Positions 52,361 to 60,397 of a DNA stretch of 64,000 bases are shown here, piece by piece. Below the pieces are notes generated by a model. It made no database searches. It had not been told where the DNA came from and was given only the letters and a program-made list of their open reading frames with translations. The stretch lies in assembly GCA_021324755.1 (NCBI GenBank), contig JAJPIL010000014.1, positions 124,001 to 188,000 of the forward strand, in the 5' to 3' direction. The DNA comes from Pseudomonadota bacterium. Its GTDB lineage: Bacteria > Desulfobacterota > Binatia > Binatales > Binataceae. The position numbers and the translations under genes are program-made. The first letter of the stretch is position 1. Each line of letters opens with the position of its first letter.

Positions 52361-53716
52361 TCACGTGAGGCGTTCGATCCGGTCGGCGACCCTGTCGGCA
52401 AATAGACCGGCCGAGCCCAGATATGCAGTTATTTCGGTGGTCCTTTCGATCTCTTCTGGCGATAAGTATGTTGCGACGCTTACCCCGTAGCGCAGAACCT
52501 CCTTAAGGCTTCGCCTTTCTTCGATCGCTCGGTTGCAAAGGCGCGAGACGGCGCGATGAGCCGCCGCTCGACCGATTTTGGGCGTAAGGGCCGCGCTCAC
52601 GGCTTCTGCCATGATAAGGCCGAATTCCGCTTCCAAGTTATGACGCATGCGTTCCGGATTGACTTGCATGCCCTCGGCAACTGCTCGCGCATGTTCAAGC
52701 GCTCCTGCAGTCAGCGCAAGGCATTGCGGCAACGCTAGCGCTTCGCTTTGCCACGGACCGGTCGAGCGTTCGTGGTCTTGTACCATCGCCGACAGCATCA
52801 TCGGCACCAGCGCGTGCACGCAGCGGGTTGCCGCCAGGATATATTCGCTGGCCAAGGGGTTTCGCTTCTGCGGCATCGTGCTCGATCCCCCTCGTCCTTC
52901 TACGTAAGGCTCCGCGACTTCTCCTACCTCGGTTTGCATCATCAAAGCCACATCCAGGGCGAACTTTCCCACGCTGGCGCAAATCAGTCCGGCAAGACAA
53001 GCTACTTCAGCCAGACCATCGCGCACGACGTGCCATGGTATGAGCGGCACGCTAAGCCCCAGCTCTTCAGCCAGTGCCTGTGCAACGGCCGGTCCTTGCG
53101 CGCCCAGCGAGGCAAGCGTACCCGCGGCTCCACCGAATTCCACCACGCAAACCCGGCGGGACACGCTGTCAAGGCGCTCGACGTGCGCGATAAACGGCAT
53201 CGCCCAGACCGCACACTTAAAGCCGAAAGTTATCGGCACGGCGTGCTTGAGATGGGTGCGGCCGGCAAGAGGAGTGTCTCTGTAGCGCCGTATCAATGGA
53301 CAAAAGCTTCGGGCCAAGCCGATCGTGTCCCTTCGTAGAATGCCCAGAGCCTTTTTGATTTGGAGAACTAATGCTGTGTCGAGAATATCCTGGGTGGTGG
53401 CGCCCAAATGAATGTAGCGCGCGGCTTCCTCGCCAGCGACCCGGGAGAGTTCTTCTACCAGGCCAATGACAGGGTAGCCAACTTTCTTGGTGCTTTCAGC
53501 AATCCGTTCAACATTTAGATTGTCCACGCAAGCCGCTTTGGTGATCGCCTCAGCGACATTTGCCGGGACAAGCCCGAGACGAGCTTCGGCACGCGCCAAT
53601 GCTGCCTCGACGTCGAGCATGAACTGGAGCTGCGAGCGGTCCGAAAAAAGCGCCCGCATTTCTTCGCTCGAATAGAGATCTCCCCAGATGACCGATTCGA
53701 TGGGACTGACGCTCAA
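52361..53716 (-). CDS. pcaB: 3-carboxy-cis,cis-muconate cycloisomerase
   Basis: Second ring-fission step: closes 3-carboxymuconate to 4-carboxymuconolactone. Fumarase/aspartase superfamily, 451 residues, with the signature GGSSTMPQKRNP and an N-terminal helical domain. GGAGG precedes TTG 53716 and gives a natural N-terminus (SVSPIES); a longer frame to 53791 overlaps pcaG and is rejected. It starts 19 bases after pcaG ends, in an operon. Confidence 0.95.
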   Translation of the reverse strand: MSVSPIESVIWGDLYSSEEMRALFSDRSQLQFMLDVEAALARAEARLGLVPANVAEAITKAACVDNLNVERIAESTKKVGYPVIGLVEELSRVAGEEAARYIHLGATTQDILDTALVLQIKKALGILRRDTIGLARSFCPLIRRYRDTPLAGRTHLKHAVPITFGFKCAVWAMPFIAHVERLDSVSRRVCVVEFGGAAGTLASLGAQGPAVAQALAEELGLSVPLIPWHVVRDGLAEVACLAGLICASVGKFALDVALMMQTEVGEVAEPYVEGRGGSSTMPQKRNPLASEYILAATRCVHALVPMMLSAMVQDHERSTGPWQSEALALPQCLALTAGALEHARAVAEGMQVNPERMRHNLEAEFGLIMAEAVSAALTPKIGRAAAHRAVSRLCNRAIEERRSLKEVLRYGVSVATYLSPEEIERTTEITAYLGSAGLFADRVADRIERLT

Positions 53717-53735
53717 CTCTTGCCTCCGCGCACCA

Positions 53736-54302
53736 TTAAACCTCGAAAAACACGGTTTCGTCGTCGCCCTGAAGAAGAATATTGAACTCAAAGCGGTGGC
53801 CGTCGATCTGGCGGGCGATCAAGGAAGGCCGACGATTTTCCGGCACCAGATTTAGGATCGGGTCCTCCAGGTTGAGCGGCTCGTCAGGAAAGTATATCCG
53901 TGTTATCAACCGACGCAGAAGACCGCGGGCGAACAACGACACATTAATATGGGGTGCCTGAAGCTTACCGTTCGGACCAGGCACCGGGCCGGGTTTGATA
54001 GTTAGGAAACGAAACCTTCCCGCTTTGTCCGTTGCCGCCCGACCAAAACCGTGGAATGTCGGGTCAAGCGGTATATTATGCTGCGGGTCTTCTGGATGGT
54101 CGTAGCGTCCGGCGGCATTCGCCTGCCAGATTTCGATCATAGCGTCGGTGACCGGAGCTCGGTCGCCGTCGAGAACCTGACCTTCGATCTCAATTCGCTT
54201 GCCATTGGTGTTCGCATCTCCTAGGACTTCCATCCCAGGCTGAACGAGTGCCGGTGCAAAGAAAGGACCCACAGTTTGCCACGGCGTTTGCAGAAACTTC
54301 AT
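53736..54302 (-). CDS. pcaG: Protocatechuate 3,4-dioxygenase alpha subunit
   Basis: 188 residues. With PcaH it forms the Fe(III) enzyme that cleaves protocatechuate between the two hydroxyls. The alpha chain keeps the beta-sandwich (WQANAAGRYDHPED, FLTIKPGPVPGPNGKLQAPHINVSLFARG in part) but not the four metal ligands, as is normal. Its start overlaps the pcaH stop by four bases (ATGA), so translation is coupled. Confidence 0.95.
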   Translation of the reverse strand: MKFLQTPWQTVGPFFAPALVQPGMEVLGDANTNGKRIEIEGQVLDGDRAPVTDAMIEIWQANAAGRYDHPEDPQHNIPLDPTFHGFGRAATDKAGRFRFLTIKPGPVPGPNGKLQAPHINVSLFARGLLRRLITRIYFPDEPLNLEDPILNLVPENRRPSLIARQIDGHRFEFNILLQGDDETVFFEV

Positions 54303-55009
54303 CTCGCTTGCTCCATCGGCGTCGAATTTCGGCCCCGCAAGATGAAATCGAAGCGATAACCCAAGGCCCGCTCGGGAATGGTGAGCTCGATGGCGAAGCT
54401 TGCGACGAGTCGTTTGCGAGCGTCCGGGTCTGGAATGCTGTTGAAGATCGGGTCGAGCTCGAGCAGTGGGTCGCCGGGAAAGTACATTTGGGTAACCAGG
54501 CGACTAGCAAAGCCTGGGCCGAAAAGGCTGAAGTGGATGTGGCTGGGGCGCCAAGCGTTATAATGGTTCGCCCAGGGATAGGCGCCCGGTCGAATCGTCA
54601 GAAAACGGTAATTACCCTCGGAGTCGGTAATCACGTAGCCGGATCCACTGAAATGGGGATCGAGCGGGGCGTCGTGTTTGTCAGCTTCATGGGCGTAGCG
54701 CCCGGCGGCGTTTGCCTGCCAGATCTCGAGCGTCAAGTTCGGTAGAGGACGTCCGTCTTCATCCAAAACGCGGCCAGCAACGATGATTCGCTCACCCAGA
54801 GCTTCACCCCCATTAAAACGAGTAAGATCGGTCGATCCGGCCGCCGAAATAGGCCGAACCAGACGAGGACCGGTTATCTCGGAGACGGTATGAGGAATAC
54901 GGATGAGCGGCCGACTGGGGGCGCGCTTTCGAGTGCTGACGTAATCGGGATAGAGGTAGGGCGGATGAGCTTTTTCATCCTCTGGTCGGTATCCCACAAA
55001 AGACGCCAT
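54299..55009 (-). CDS. pcaH: Protocatechuate 3,4-dioxygenase beta subunit
   Basis: 236 residues, the metal-bearing subunit. Ferric ligands are Tyr in WQANAAGRYAHE, Tyr in RPGAYPW and the two His of WRPSHIHFSLFG. GGGAG lies before ATG 55009. First pca gene on the strand; pcaG and pcaB follow. 152 bases upstream is a 2-hydroxyacid dehydrogenase gene, so this could be an internal member of a longer transcript. Confidence 0.96.
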   Translation of the reverse strand: MASFVGYRPEDEKAHPPYLYPDYVSTRKRAPSRPLIRIPHTVSEITGPRLVRPISAAGSTDLTRFNGGEALGERIIVAGRVLDEDGRPLPNLTLEIWQANAAGRYAHEADKHDAPLDPHFSGSGYVITDSEGNYRFLTIRPGAYPWANHYNAWRPSHIHFSLFGPGFASRLVTQMYFPGDPLLELDPIFNSIPDPDARKRLVASFAIELTIPERALGYRFDFILRGRNSTPMEQAR

Positions 55010-55161
55010 CGATTAGTCTCCCGATTAAACTAACGAAATTGCCTCGTCCGAGAGTGCGGCATCGACCGTGCAAGCCCGCATCAAAAGATCGCCCACGCGA
55101 TCGCATCCTGTGCGTGTGAAGAAAACGTTTTTGGCTGTTTAGATGCCAGCAATAAGCGCCT

Positions 55162-56154
55162 TTACCATCGGCCACCGATCGCGTCCCAGTTAACGCAGTT
55201 TTGAGGCGGTTCGCCCGCCATAAGTCTGCGGATATTCTCGGCAACTCTTCGTGCTATTCCTGAGTACGAAACATCGGTTACGCCGGCGATATGGGGTGTG
55301 GCAAAAACGTCATCGCGCGAAAGCAAAGGTGAAGACGGGTCGAGCGGCTCTTGCTCGAACACGTCGAGACCCGCGCCCATCAGACGACCTTCGGCCAGCG
55401 CGCGCAAAAGTGCGCTTTGATCTATAAGGCCCCCGCGCGAAGGGTTGATAATGCACGCATGGGCGGGCATCAGCTCGAGCGCGTTCTCGTCGATGAGTCG
55501 GGTGGTCTCCTGGGTCACTGGAAGGCACAAAAATACGTAGTCGCTCTGCCGCAGCAGTTCAGGTAGTTCCCTGAGGGTTCCGACCCAGTCGATTCCGAGG
55601 CGCTTGGCCAAAGCCGGGTTCGGCGTTCGCTGAATCGCCAACATGCGCATTCCGAACGGTTTGAGGCGCGCTGCCAATGCCTGGCCGATTCCGCCTAGCC
55701 CGATGATGCCCGCCGTGCGGCCGAATAGAGCGCGACCGCACGGCGCTCCCCAGGTCGAACCTTCGCGGATGATTTTCTGCGCCAAGGAAAGTTGCCTGCT
55801 CAGGGCGATCGCGGCCATCACGCACCATTCCGCAACCGACTCGGCGTTGCCCGTGCCCGCGCTGGGCACGTTCGCTACGGCTATTCGGCGGCGCGTCGCC
55901 TCCTGTATATCCACGCCCTCGAGGCCAACGCCCCATTGCTGGATCAGGCGCAAGCCGGAAATTCGCTCCATCGTTGCCCCATCGATCTTGACCATCGTAG
56001 GGATCAAGACCAGCGCGCTGAACGTTTCCTCTTTAAGTCTGCGTGGTTCCACCATCTCAAGGCGCACTTCAGGCAATGCCTGGATGAGGCTATCGCGCAG
56101 GGCGCCAAAGCCGGTGCCGGCCACGATTACAAAAGGGCTTTCACGGTTAGACAA
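55162..56154 (-). CDS. D-isomer specific 2-hydroxyacid dehydrogenase
   Basis: 330 residues. NAD-binding GIIGLGGIGQALA near residue 150, the catalytic Arg in INPSRGGLID, Glu in DVFEQEPLDP and His in FATPHIAGVT. Reduces a 2-keto acid or oxidises a D-2-hydroxyacid; phosphoglycerate, glyoxylate and hydroxypyruvate reductases share the plan. TTG 56154 has GAGG upstream. Adjacent to the pca genes, but no link in chemistry is evident. Confidence 0.9.
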   Translation of the reverse strand: MSNRESPFVIVAGTGFGALRDSLIQALPEVRLEMVEPRRLKEETFSALVLIPTMVKIDGATMERISGLRLIQQWGVGLEGVDIQEATRRRIAVANVPSAGTGNAESVAEWCVMAAIALSRQLSLAQKIIREGSTWGAPCGRALFGRTAGIIGLGGIGQALAARLKPFGMRMLAIQRTPNPALAKRLGIDWVGTLRELPELLRQSDYVFLCLPVTQETTRLIDENALELMPAHACIINPSRGGLIDQSALLRALAEGRLMGAGLDVFEQEPLDPSSPLLSRDDVFATPHIAGVTDVSYSGIARRVAENIRRLMAGEPPQNCVNWDAIGGRW

Positions 56155-56288
56155 GTCTCGAGCCTCTGCCTGCTTACCAAAGACTATCTGCTCCTAAGGC
56201 TGCTCTTTTCAAGACCGCCCAGAAGCTGTAACCGACCGTCGTGCGAGCGCGGCAAGACATCGACCTTCTTCGCCGAGATAGGTTTTTG

Positions 56289-57071
56289 TCATCCGTTTGG
56301 CGATCTACTCGCACCTGAGTGCGCTGCCATTTTCTCCCAGAACGTTCGTGGCTGGCTTCCTATGTATAGCGCTAGCGACTTAAGCATTTCAGGCACCTGG
56401 GACTGCAGTATGGCCGGGTAGGTGAAGTCGCGCCCATAGTTGTAGTAAAGCCATTCCGTATGGCTTTCAGCGCCATAAAGTTCATAAGTCCATAGCGTTT
56501 TGTCCGTGCGCTGGTCGACCAATTGCAAGCTAAGCCTGAGTTCGTTCCAGGAGCTACCGATCGGCGCTCCGACAAGCCACGCAAAAGCGTCGTAAGGACC
56601 CAGTAGATACGTGTAGAGCGAGCCCCGCCAGCGAGTGCTTGAAATCTGACCGCGCATCACGAGCGGCCCCTCCGAAAGATTTGATGCGCGAGCTACCTTC
56701 ACATCTTCGAACAAGCCGACCTGTTTGATCTCTTCCGCTACAGCGCGCGCCAGATCGTCTTGCGGACGGAATTCATAGCTCGTCCGTGTGACGAAACTAT
56801 GCTCTGTTTCGGGACGTTGATAATCGGCAGTACAAAATGGCGTCGGTGGAAGAAGACAAGGATAACCGTTCAAACCATACCCCCCAAAGGTATTCTGACG
56901 CGGACGAGCGTCGGTGAAAGGCACTACGGTCAAGGTCACAGGAGCTTTAACGCTGTAGACTTCCGCGGGCGGAGATTTTGGCTGGTAACTAAAGCTTGCT
57001 TGCGCGCATCCGGCCACAAAAGCGCTCAAAGCAAGCAACGAGCCCAGCAAACGGCCACCTGATTTCCACAT
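56289..57071 (-). CDS. Lipoprotein of unknown function
   Basis: 260 residues from ATG 57071, with a lipoprotein signal (LLGSLLALSAFVAGCAQ) and the lipidated Cys in VAGC. The mature protein recalls small outer-membrane lipoproteins of the LptE or curli-secretion type in length and in a repeated beta pattern (LTVVPFTDARPR; ELRLSLQLVDQRTDKTLWTYELYG), but I cannot assign a family. Frame extends to 57179; the shorter start removes a non-lipobox region. Confidence 0.7.
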   Translation of the reverse strand: MWKSGGRLLGSLLALSAFVAGCAQASFSYQPKSPPAEVYSVKAPVTLTVVPFTDARPRQNTFGGYGLNGYPCLLPPTPFCTADYQRPETEHSFVTRTSYEFRPQDDLARAVAEEIKQVGLFEDVKVARASNLSEGPLVMRGQISSTRWRGSLYTYLLGPYDAFAWLVGAPIGSSWNELRLSLQLVDQRTDKTLWTYELYGAESHTEWLYYNYGRDFTYPAILQSQVPEMLKSLALYIGSQPRTFWEKMAAHSGASRSPNG

Positions 57072-57540
57072 GGAAGAGCTTATTTCCCTCCATTTGTCGG
57101 ACTCAATAAACGATACAATTGCGCATGCGCTGGTGTAAAACAGATGCCGGGTAGCCTTGACGTCTGTGGCACATTTCAAGCCCCCGTTATGACAGGCTTT
57201 GGGACAAAGCTACCCCAAACGGTTACAAAATAGTAGGCGGGTGTGTTGCGGGCTGCTCCACGAACCTTCTTACAGCACGTTTATCCGGGCGTTTCGTACG
57301 GCCCAAGAGCAAGCCCAATGACGAGCATTCAGCGTTGCAAGCGGGTATCAGCAGTCGCTGCGCAGCGTGTTTCCCCCAGACGGGTATCGTCGTTACATTG
57401 GTCGTGACTTAGCCAAAGAACGACAAAAAGACCCCTAGAGTATCGTTCCGCTCCTGAAAAAATTTCTATATTTTAGCCAGCCGCGTCCCCCGCGTCGGCT
57501 GAGGGTTCAGATGAAGCTCACAATCTGCACTAACGGAGGG
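57072..57540. other. Gap with a likely terminator of the coiled-coil gene
   Basis: About 470 bases. Holds the stem-loop at 57478-57501 near the end of the coiled-coil gene. No ORF with a binding site is seen. Confidence 0.4.
57478..57501 (-). terminator. Stem-loop after the coiled-coil gene
   Basis: CAGCCG and CGGCTG pair around a G-rich loop, and a TTTTTT tract follows 18 bases beyond in the direction of transcription. Weak terminator candidate. A smaller CTAAC/GTTAG hairpin lies closer to the stop. Confidence 0.4.
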
Positions 57541-57858
57541 TTAGTCTGCCTCGATCCTACTCTGAGAGGTCGCTGTTAACCTTTCGCTCTGCTCTTCACC
57601 AACCGATTCCTCATGCGCGGACGCCGGATGTTCGGCTCGCTCGGCAGCGCTCTGCTCGGCTAGCTTAGCAAGCTTGTCCGCAGCTTGCGAAAGTCTTTGC
57701 GTTACTTGGGCTAACTTGTCAGCGACCTGCTTTAATTGATCGACGCTCGAACTAAGTTCATTGGAGACCGCCGTAGCTTTGCTCTTACTTGACTTCGTAG
57801 TCGACTTCTTAGCGGCAGTTTGCTTCTTCGACGCGGCTGCTTTTGTGTTTTTCTTCAT
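57541..57858 (-). CDS. Lys/Ala-rich coiled-coil protein
   Basis: 105 residues. GGAGGGGAACC before ATG 57858 fixes the start (the frame continues to 57885). The first 35 residues are Lys, Ala, Ser and Thr rich (KKNTKAAASKKQTAAKKS), like histone H1-type tails, and the middle is a heptad helix (VDQLKQVADKLAQVTQRLS). The end is acidic and disordered. It may bind nucleic acid through the tail, or be a structural envelope protein; no family is recognised. Confidence 0.7.
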   Translation of the reverse strand: MKKNTKAAASKKQTAAKKSTTKSSKSKATAVSNELSSSVDQLKQVADKLAQVTQRLSQAADKLAKLAEQSAAERAEHPASAHEESVGEEQSERLTATSQSRIEAD

Positions 57859-58785
57859 GGTTCCCCTCCGAATAGACTTTTTCATCGTCTAGTGGCGTAA
57901 GCTCGAGCCTTGCCACTTACATGATGGTTTTCCGACCCCAATCGACGGAAGCCAAGCACGTCTCCCCGAACTTATGCCTGGGCTTGGCTAAATGGATTAT
58001 GGGACGTTTGCAAAATTCGCTCAAGTGTCGATGGGCGTTGCCGTTGCGATATCGCGCGCTGACCGGCCGACCAGGTTGGATGCACTCCAAAAGGAAAGCG
58101 CTTGAGGGTGCAAGTTCGGCTTTTCCTGGAATCTACCGTAAATTCGGCCGCTGATCCTATCTTAAGTCGACCATCTCAAGGTTTAGGTCTTCGGCAAAAA
58201 GGGCTTGGCGTCTTGAGGCTATCCTTTTAGGCAATGGTTTTTGTTTGCAAAAGCAAATAATTTCACGTTCTGACTAGTTTACGATTACTATTAGTTAAAT
58301 AAACTTTTATAAAATAAGCATGTTCTAGAATAGATAAACTTAAACGCCTCTCCGGCTTTCTTGAGCCTTTCGAAGAAAGATGTAAGGGATGGTTTCTACC
58401 TGTTGCTTTTCATTTGTCCCGCTAGTTTTGAACTATGACGTAGCCGCAAAGGGTGCAAGGTTTCGTGGAGGTCAAAGTCGGAGCGATCGCCAAAACCTAG
58501 GCAAACTCGAAAAACGTACGAAGAAGATAGGCGGCAGGCTCAGGCGTCTAGAGACGGAGCCTTACGAAAGGGCCGAGAGCCCCGGCTGCTGCGTGTGACC
58601 GAGGTCAAAAGGGGCGGGCCAAGAAGAAAAGAGCTGCAAAAAGCATAGTGGTTCCCATCTCGCTACGTCATTACGCGGGAAGGAGGATGTCGAGAAATTA
58701 GGTTTTAGCGCGCCTAATGAGGATTAGCCTGACAAAAATTCAAGGCGACGCTGCCCCGGCCAAAAAGACGAACTTTTGCTCGATT
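57859..58785. other. Long gap with AT-rich tract and possible ribosomal protein S21 remnant
   Basis: About 930 bases between the coiled-coil gene and tRNA-Leu. The segment 58237-58345 is strikingly AT-rich for this chromosome and carries a TTTGC-AAAA-GCAAA repeat at 58244-58257. A broken stretch at 58465-58650 faintly resembles bS21. Two frames at 57921-58154 and 58389-58598 lack binding sites and are not called. Confidence 0.45.
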
Positions 58786-58869
58786 TGGTGCGAGAGGGGG
58801 GACTTGAACCCCCACGCCTTGCGGCACCGGATCCTAAGTCCGGCGCGTCTGCCATTCCGCCACTCTCGC
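58786..58869 (-). tRNA. tRNA-Leu, anticodon UAG
   Basis: Read on the minus strand: a 7-bp acceptor stem (GCGAGAG/CTCTCGC), D-arm, a 5-bp anticodon stem around CTTAGGA with anticodon TAG, a long variable arm typical of leucine tRNAs, T-loop TTCAAGT, discriminator A and encoded CCA at the lower-coordinate end. Reads CUA and probably CUN codons. Confidence 0.95.
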
Positions 58870-59202
58870 TCGTCAAAGAATTTAAAGCTTTTGAAAATAA
58901 GCGCAACCCTGTATTAGACGCTCAGCGCTCGGACTCAAAAACACTACGCTCAGTCTGCGCCTGACGCAGAGCAGGCTTTTGCGCTCGGCAAAACTCAATA
59001 TTAGCAGAGTTTTGCGGCCTAAACCTCCCGGTCGCCCTACGCGAACCGTCGCGCACCATTACGCGCGCATGCATCCGGTTTAGGAAGAGCGACGTTTCGC
59101 AATTCATGCGTCGGCGGAACACGATGAATATCGGGCGACAAGCTGATAGAGTCTACAATATACGGCTTAACCTATGGGAGATTTAGTAGGAGTCTTCGGT
59201 TC
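58870..59202. other. Divergent gap upstream of tRNA-Leu and the DsbA-like gene
   Basis: About 330 bases. Holds a perfect 9-bp inverted repeat at 58988-59015 and a GCCTG/CAGGC hairpin followed by TTTT at 58959-58980. A TACAAT at 59154-59159 may be a -10 for the downstream gene. No ORF supported. Confidence 0.4.
58988..59015. repeat. Inverted repeat with 9-bp arms
   Basis: GCAAAACTC and GAGTTTTGC are separated by ten bases, between the tRNA and the DsbA-like gene. No T-run; could be an operator. Confidence 0.4.
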
Positions 59203-60312
59203 ATGAATTTGAAAATTGCTCTTCGGGGCGAAAGGTATTTCGCGCAACTGGGTTGGGCGCGGCTTGTTTCGCGGATTTTGGTGGCGCTGTGCTTAAGCGT
59301 GATACTTTGCGCGTCGGTGAAAGCTGACGATGCCGCAGACCAAGTAGTTGCCAAGGTAGGCGATCACGAGATCACCGAAGCCGATGTCGACAAGCTCATC
59401 AAACCGCGCCTGCTCTCGGTCCAAAACGAAATTTACCAGATCAAGCGCGACGCGATCCTTTCGCTGGCGGATGACTACGTTTTGGAACAAGCAGCCCGGC
59501 GCGAGCATCTTACAAAAGAGCAATACTTACAAAAAATGGTTGACCAAAAACTCAAGCCGGTCTCGGAAAGCGAGGCGCAGGCTTACTACGACGCCCATAG
59601 CGTGGAGATCGGCCAGCCCTTCGACAAGGTGAAGGGCTCGATTATTCGCTACCTCGAGCGCAAGCAGGCGCAGGACTTGCGCGAGAGCTTGCTCGAGTCT
59701 CTGCGGCGTAGCAGCGGCTTTAAGATATTGCTTGCGCCACCGCGCACTGAAGTCGGGACCGACGGTTACCCAAGTTTAGGACCCAAGGACGCGCCGGTGA
59801 CAATCGTCGAGTTCACCGACTTTCAATGTCCGTTTTGTCGGCGCGCCGAACCAACGCTTAAAGCGCTGCGCGACAAGTATGGGGACAAGTTAAGGTTCGT
59901 TCATCGCGATTTCCCACTGCCTTTCCATCGTCAAGCCATGAAAGCTGCAATCGCGGCCCATTGCGCAGGTGACCAGGGACGCTTCTGGCAGTACCACGAC
60001 GCGCTTTTTGCCAACCAGTCGAAGCTCAGCGTCGACGACCTCAAGGCGACGGCGAAAAAGCTTGGGCTGGATCAGGCGAAGTTCAACCAATGCCTTGACT
60101 CGAACCAACACGCCGACCAAATACAAAAAGACATTCAGGAAGGGGAAGCGCTTGGCGTCGAAGGCACTCCTGCCTTTTTCATCAACGGCATAAGCGTGGT
60201 GGGCGCGCAGCCGATCGACAGATTCGAGGCCGTGATCAATTCCGAGCTTGCGCGCGCCCAGGGCAATCAAACGAATCATCAGGCGCAGGCTGAAACTTAC
60301 AAAAAGAACTGA
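59203..60312 (+). CDS. SurA-like N-domain fused to DsbA-type thioredoxin
   Basis: 369 residues, exported (LVALCLSVILCASVKA signal). Residues 45-180 are a helical SurA N-terminal-like chaperone region (VVAKVGDHEITEADVDK, YLQKMVDQKLKPVSE), and residues 185-360 a DsbA/DsbG-like thioredoxin fold with the active site CPFC in FTDFQCPFCRRAEP and a helix-rich insertion, closed by EGTPAFFINGI. Probably both holds and oxidises or isomerises periplasmic proteins. AGGAG precedes ATG 59203. Confidence 0.92.
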   Translation: MNLKIALRGERYFAQLGWARLVSRILVALCLSVILCASVKADDAADQVVAKVGDHEITEADVDKLIKPRLLSVQNEIYQIKRDAILSLADDYVLEQAARREHLTKEQYLQKMVDQKLKPVSESEAQAYYDAHSVEIGQPFDKVKGSIIRYLERKQAQDLRESLLESLRRSSGFKILLAPPRTEVGTDGYPSLGPKDAPVTIVEFTDFQCPFCRRAEPTLKALRDKYGDKLRFVHRDFPLPFHRQAMKAAIAAHCAGDQGRFWQYHDALFANQSKLSVDDLKATAKKLGLDQAKFNQCLDSNQHADQIQKDIQEGEALGVEGTPAFFINGISVVGAQPIDRFEAVINSELARAQGNQTNHQAQAETYKKN

Positions 60313-60397
60313 GAAATCAAGCTGGCAGGCGTGCCAAAATCGTTTCAAGCTGCGCAACCAAACGATCTGCGGACGGTTAAGTTGCCAGGTCAAGTAG

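Noticed and set aside
57921-58154. 77-codon frame upstream of tRNA-Leu
   Set aside because: ATG has no binding site, the product is not recognised, and it would diverge only 62 bases from the coiled-coil gene; support is too weak.
58717-58917. Open frames crossing the tRNA gene
   Set aside because: They overlap tRNA-Leu and have no supporting features.
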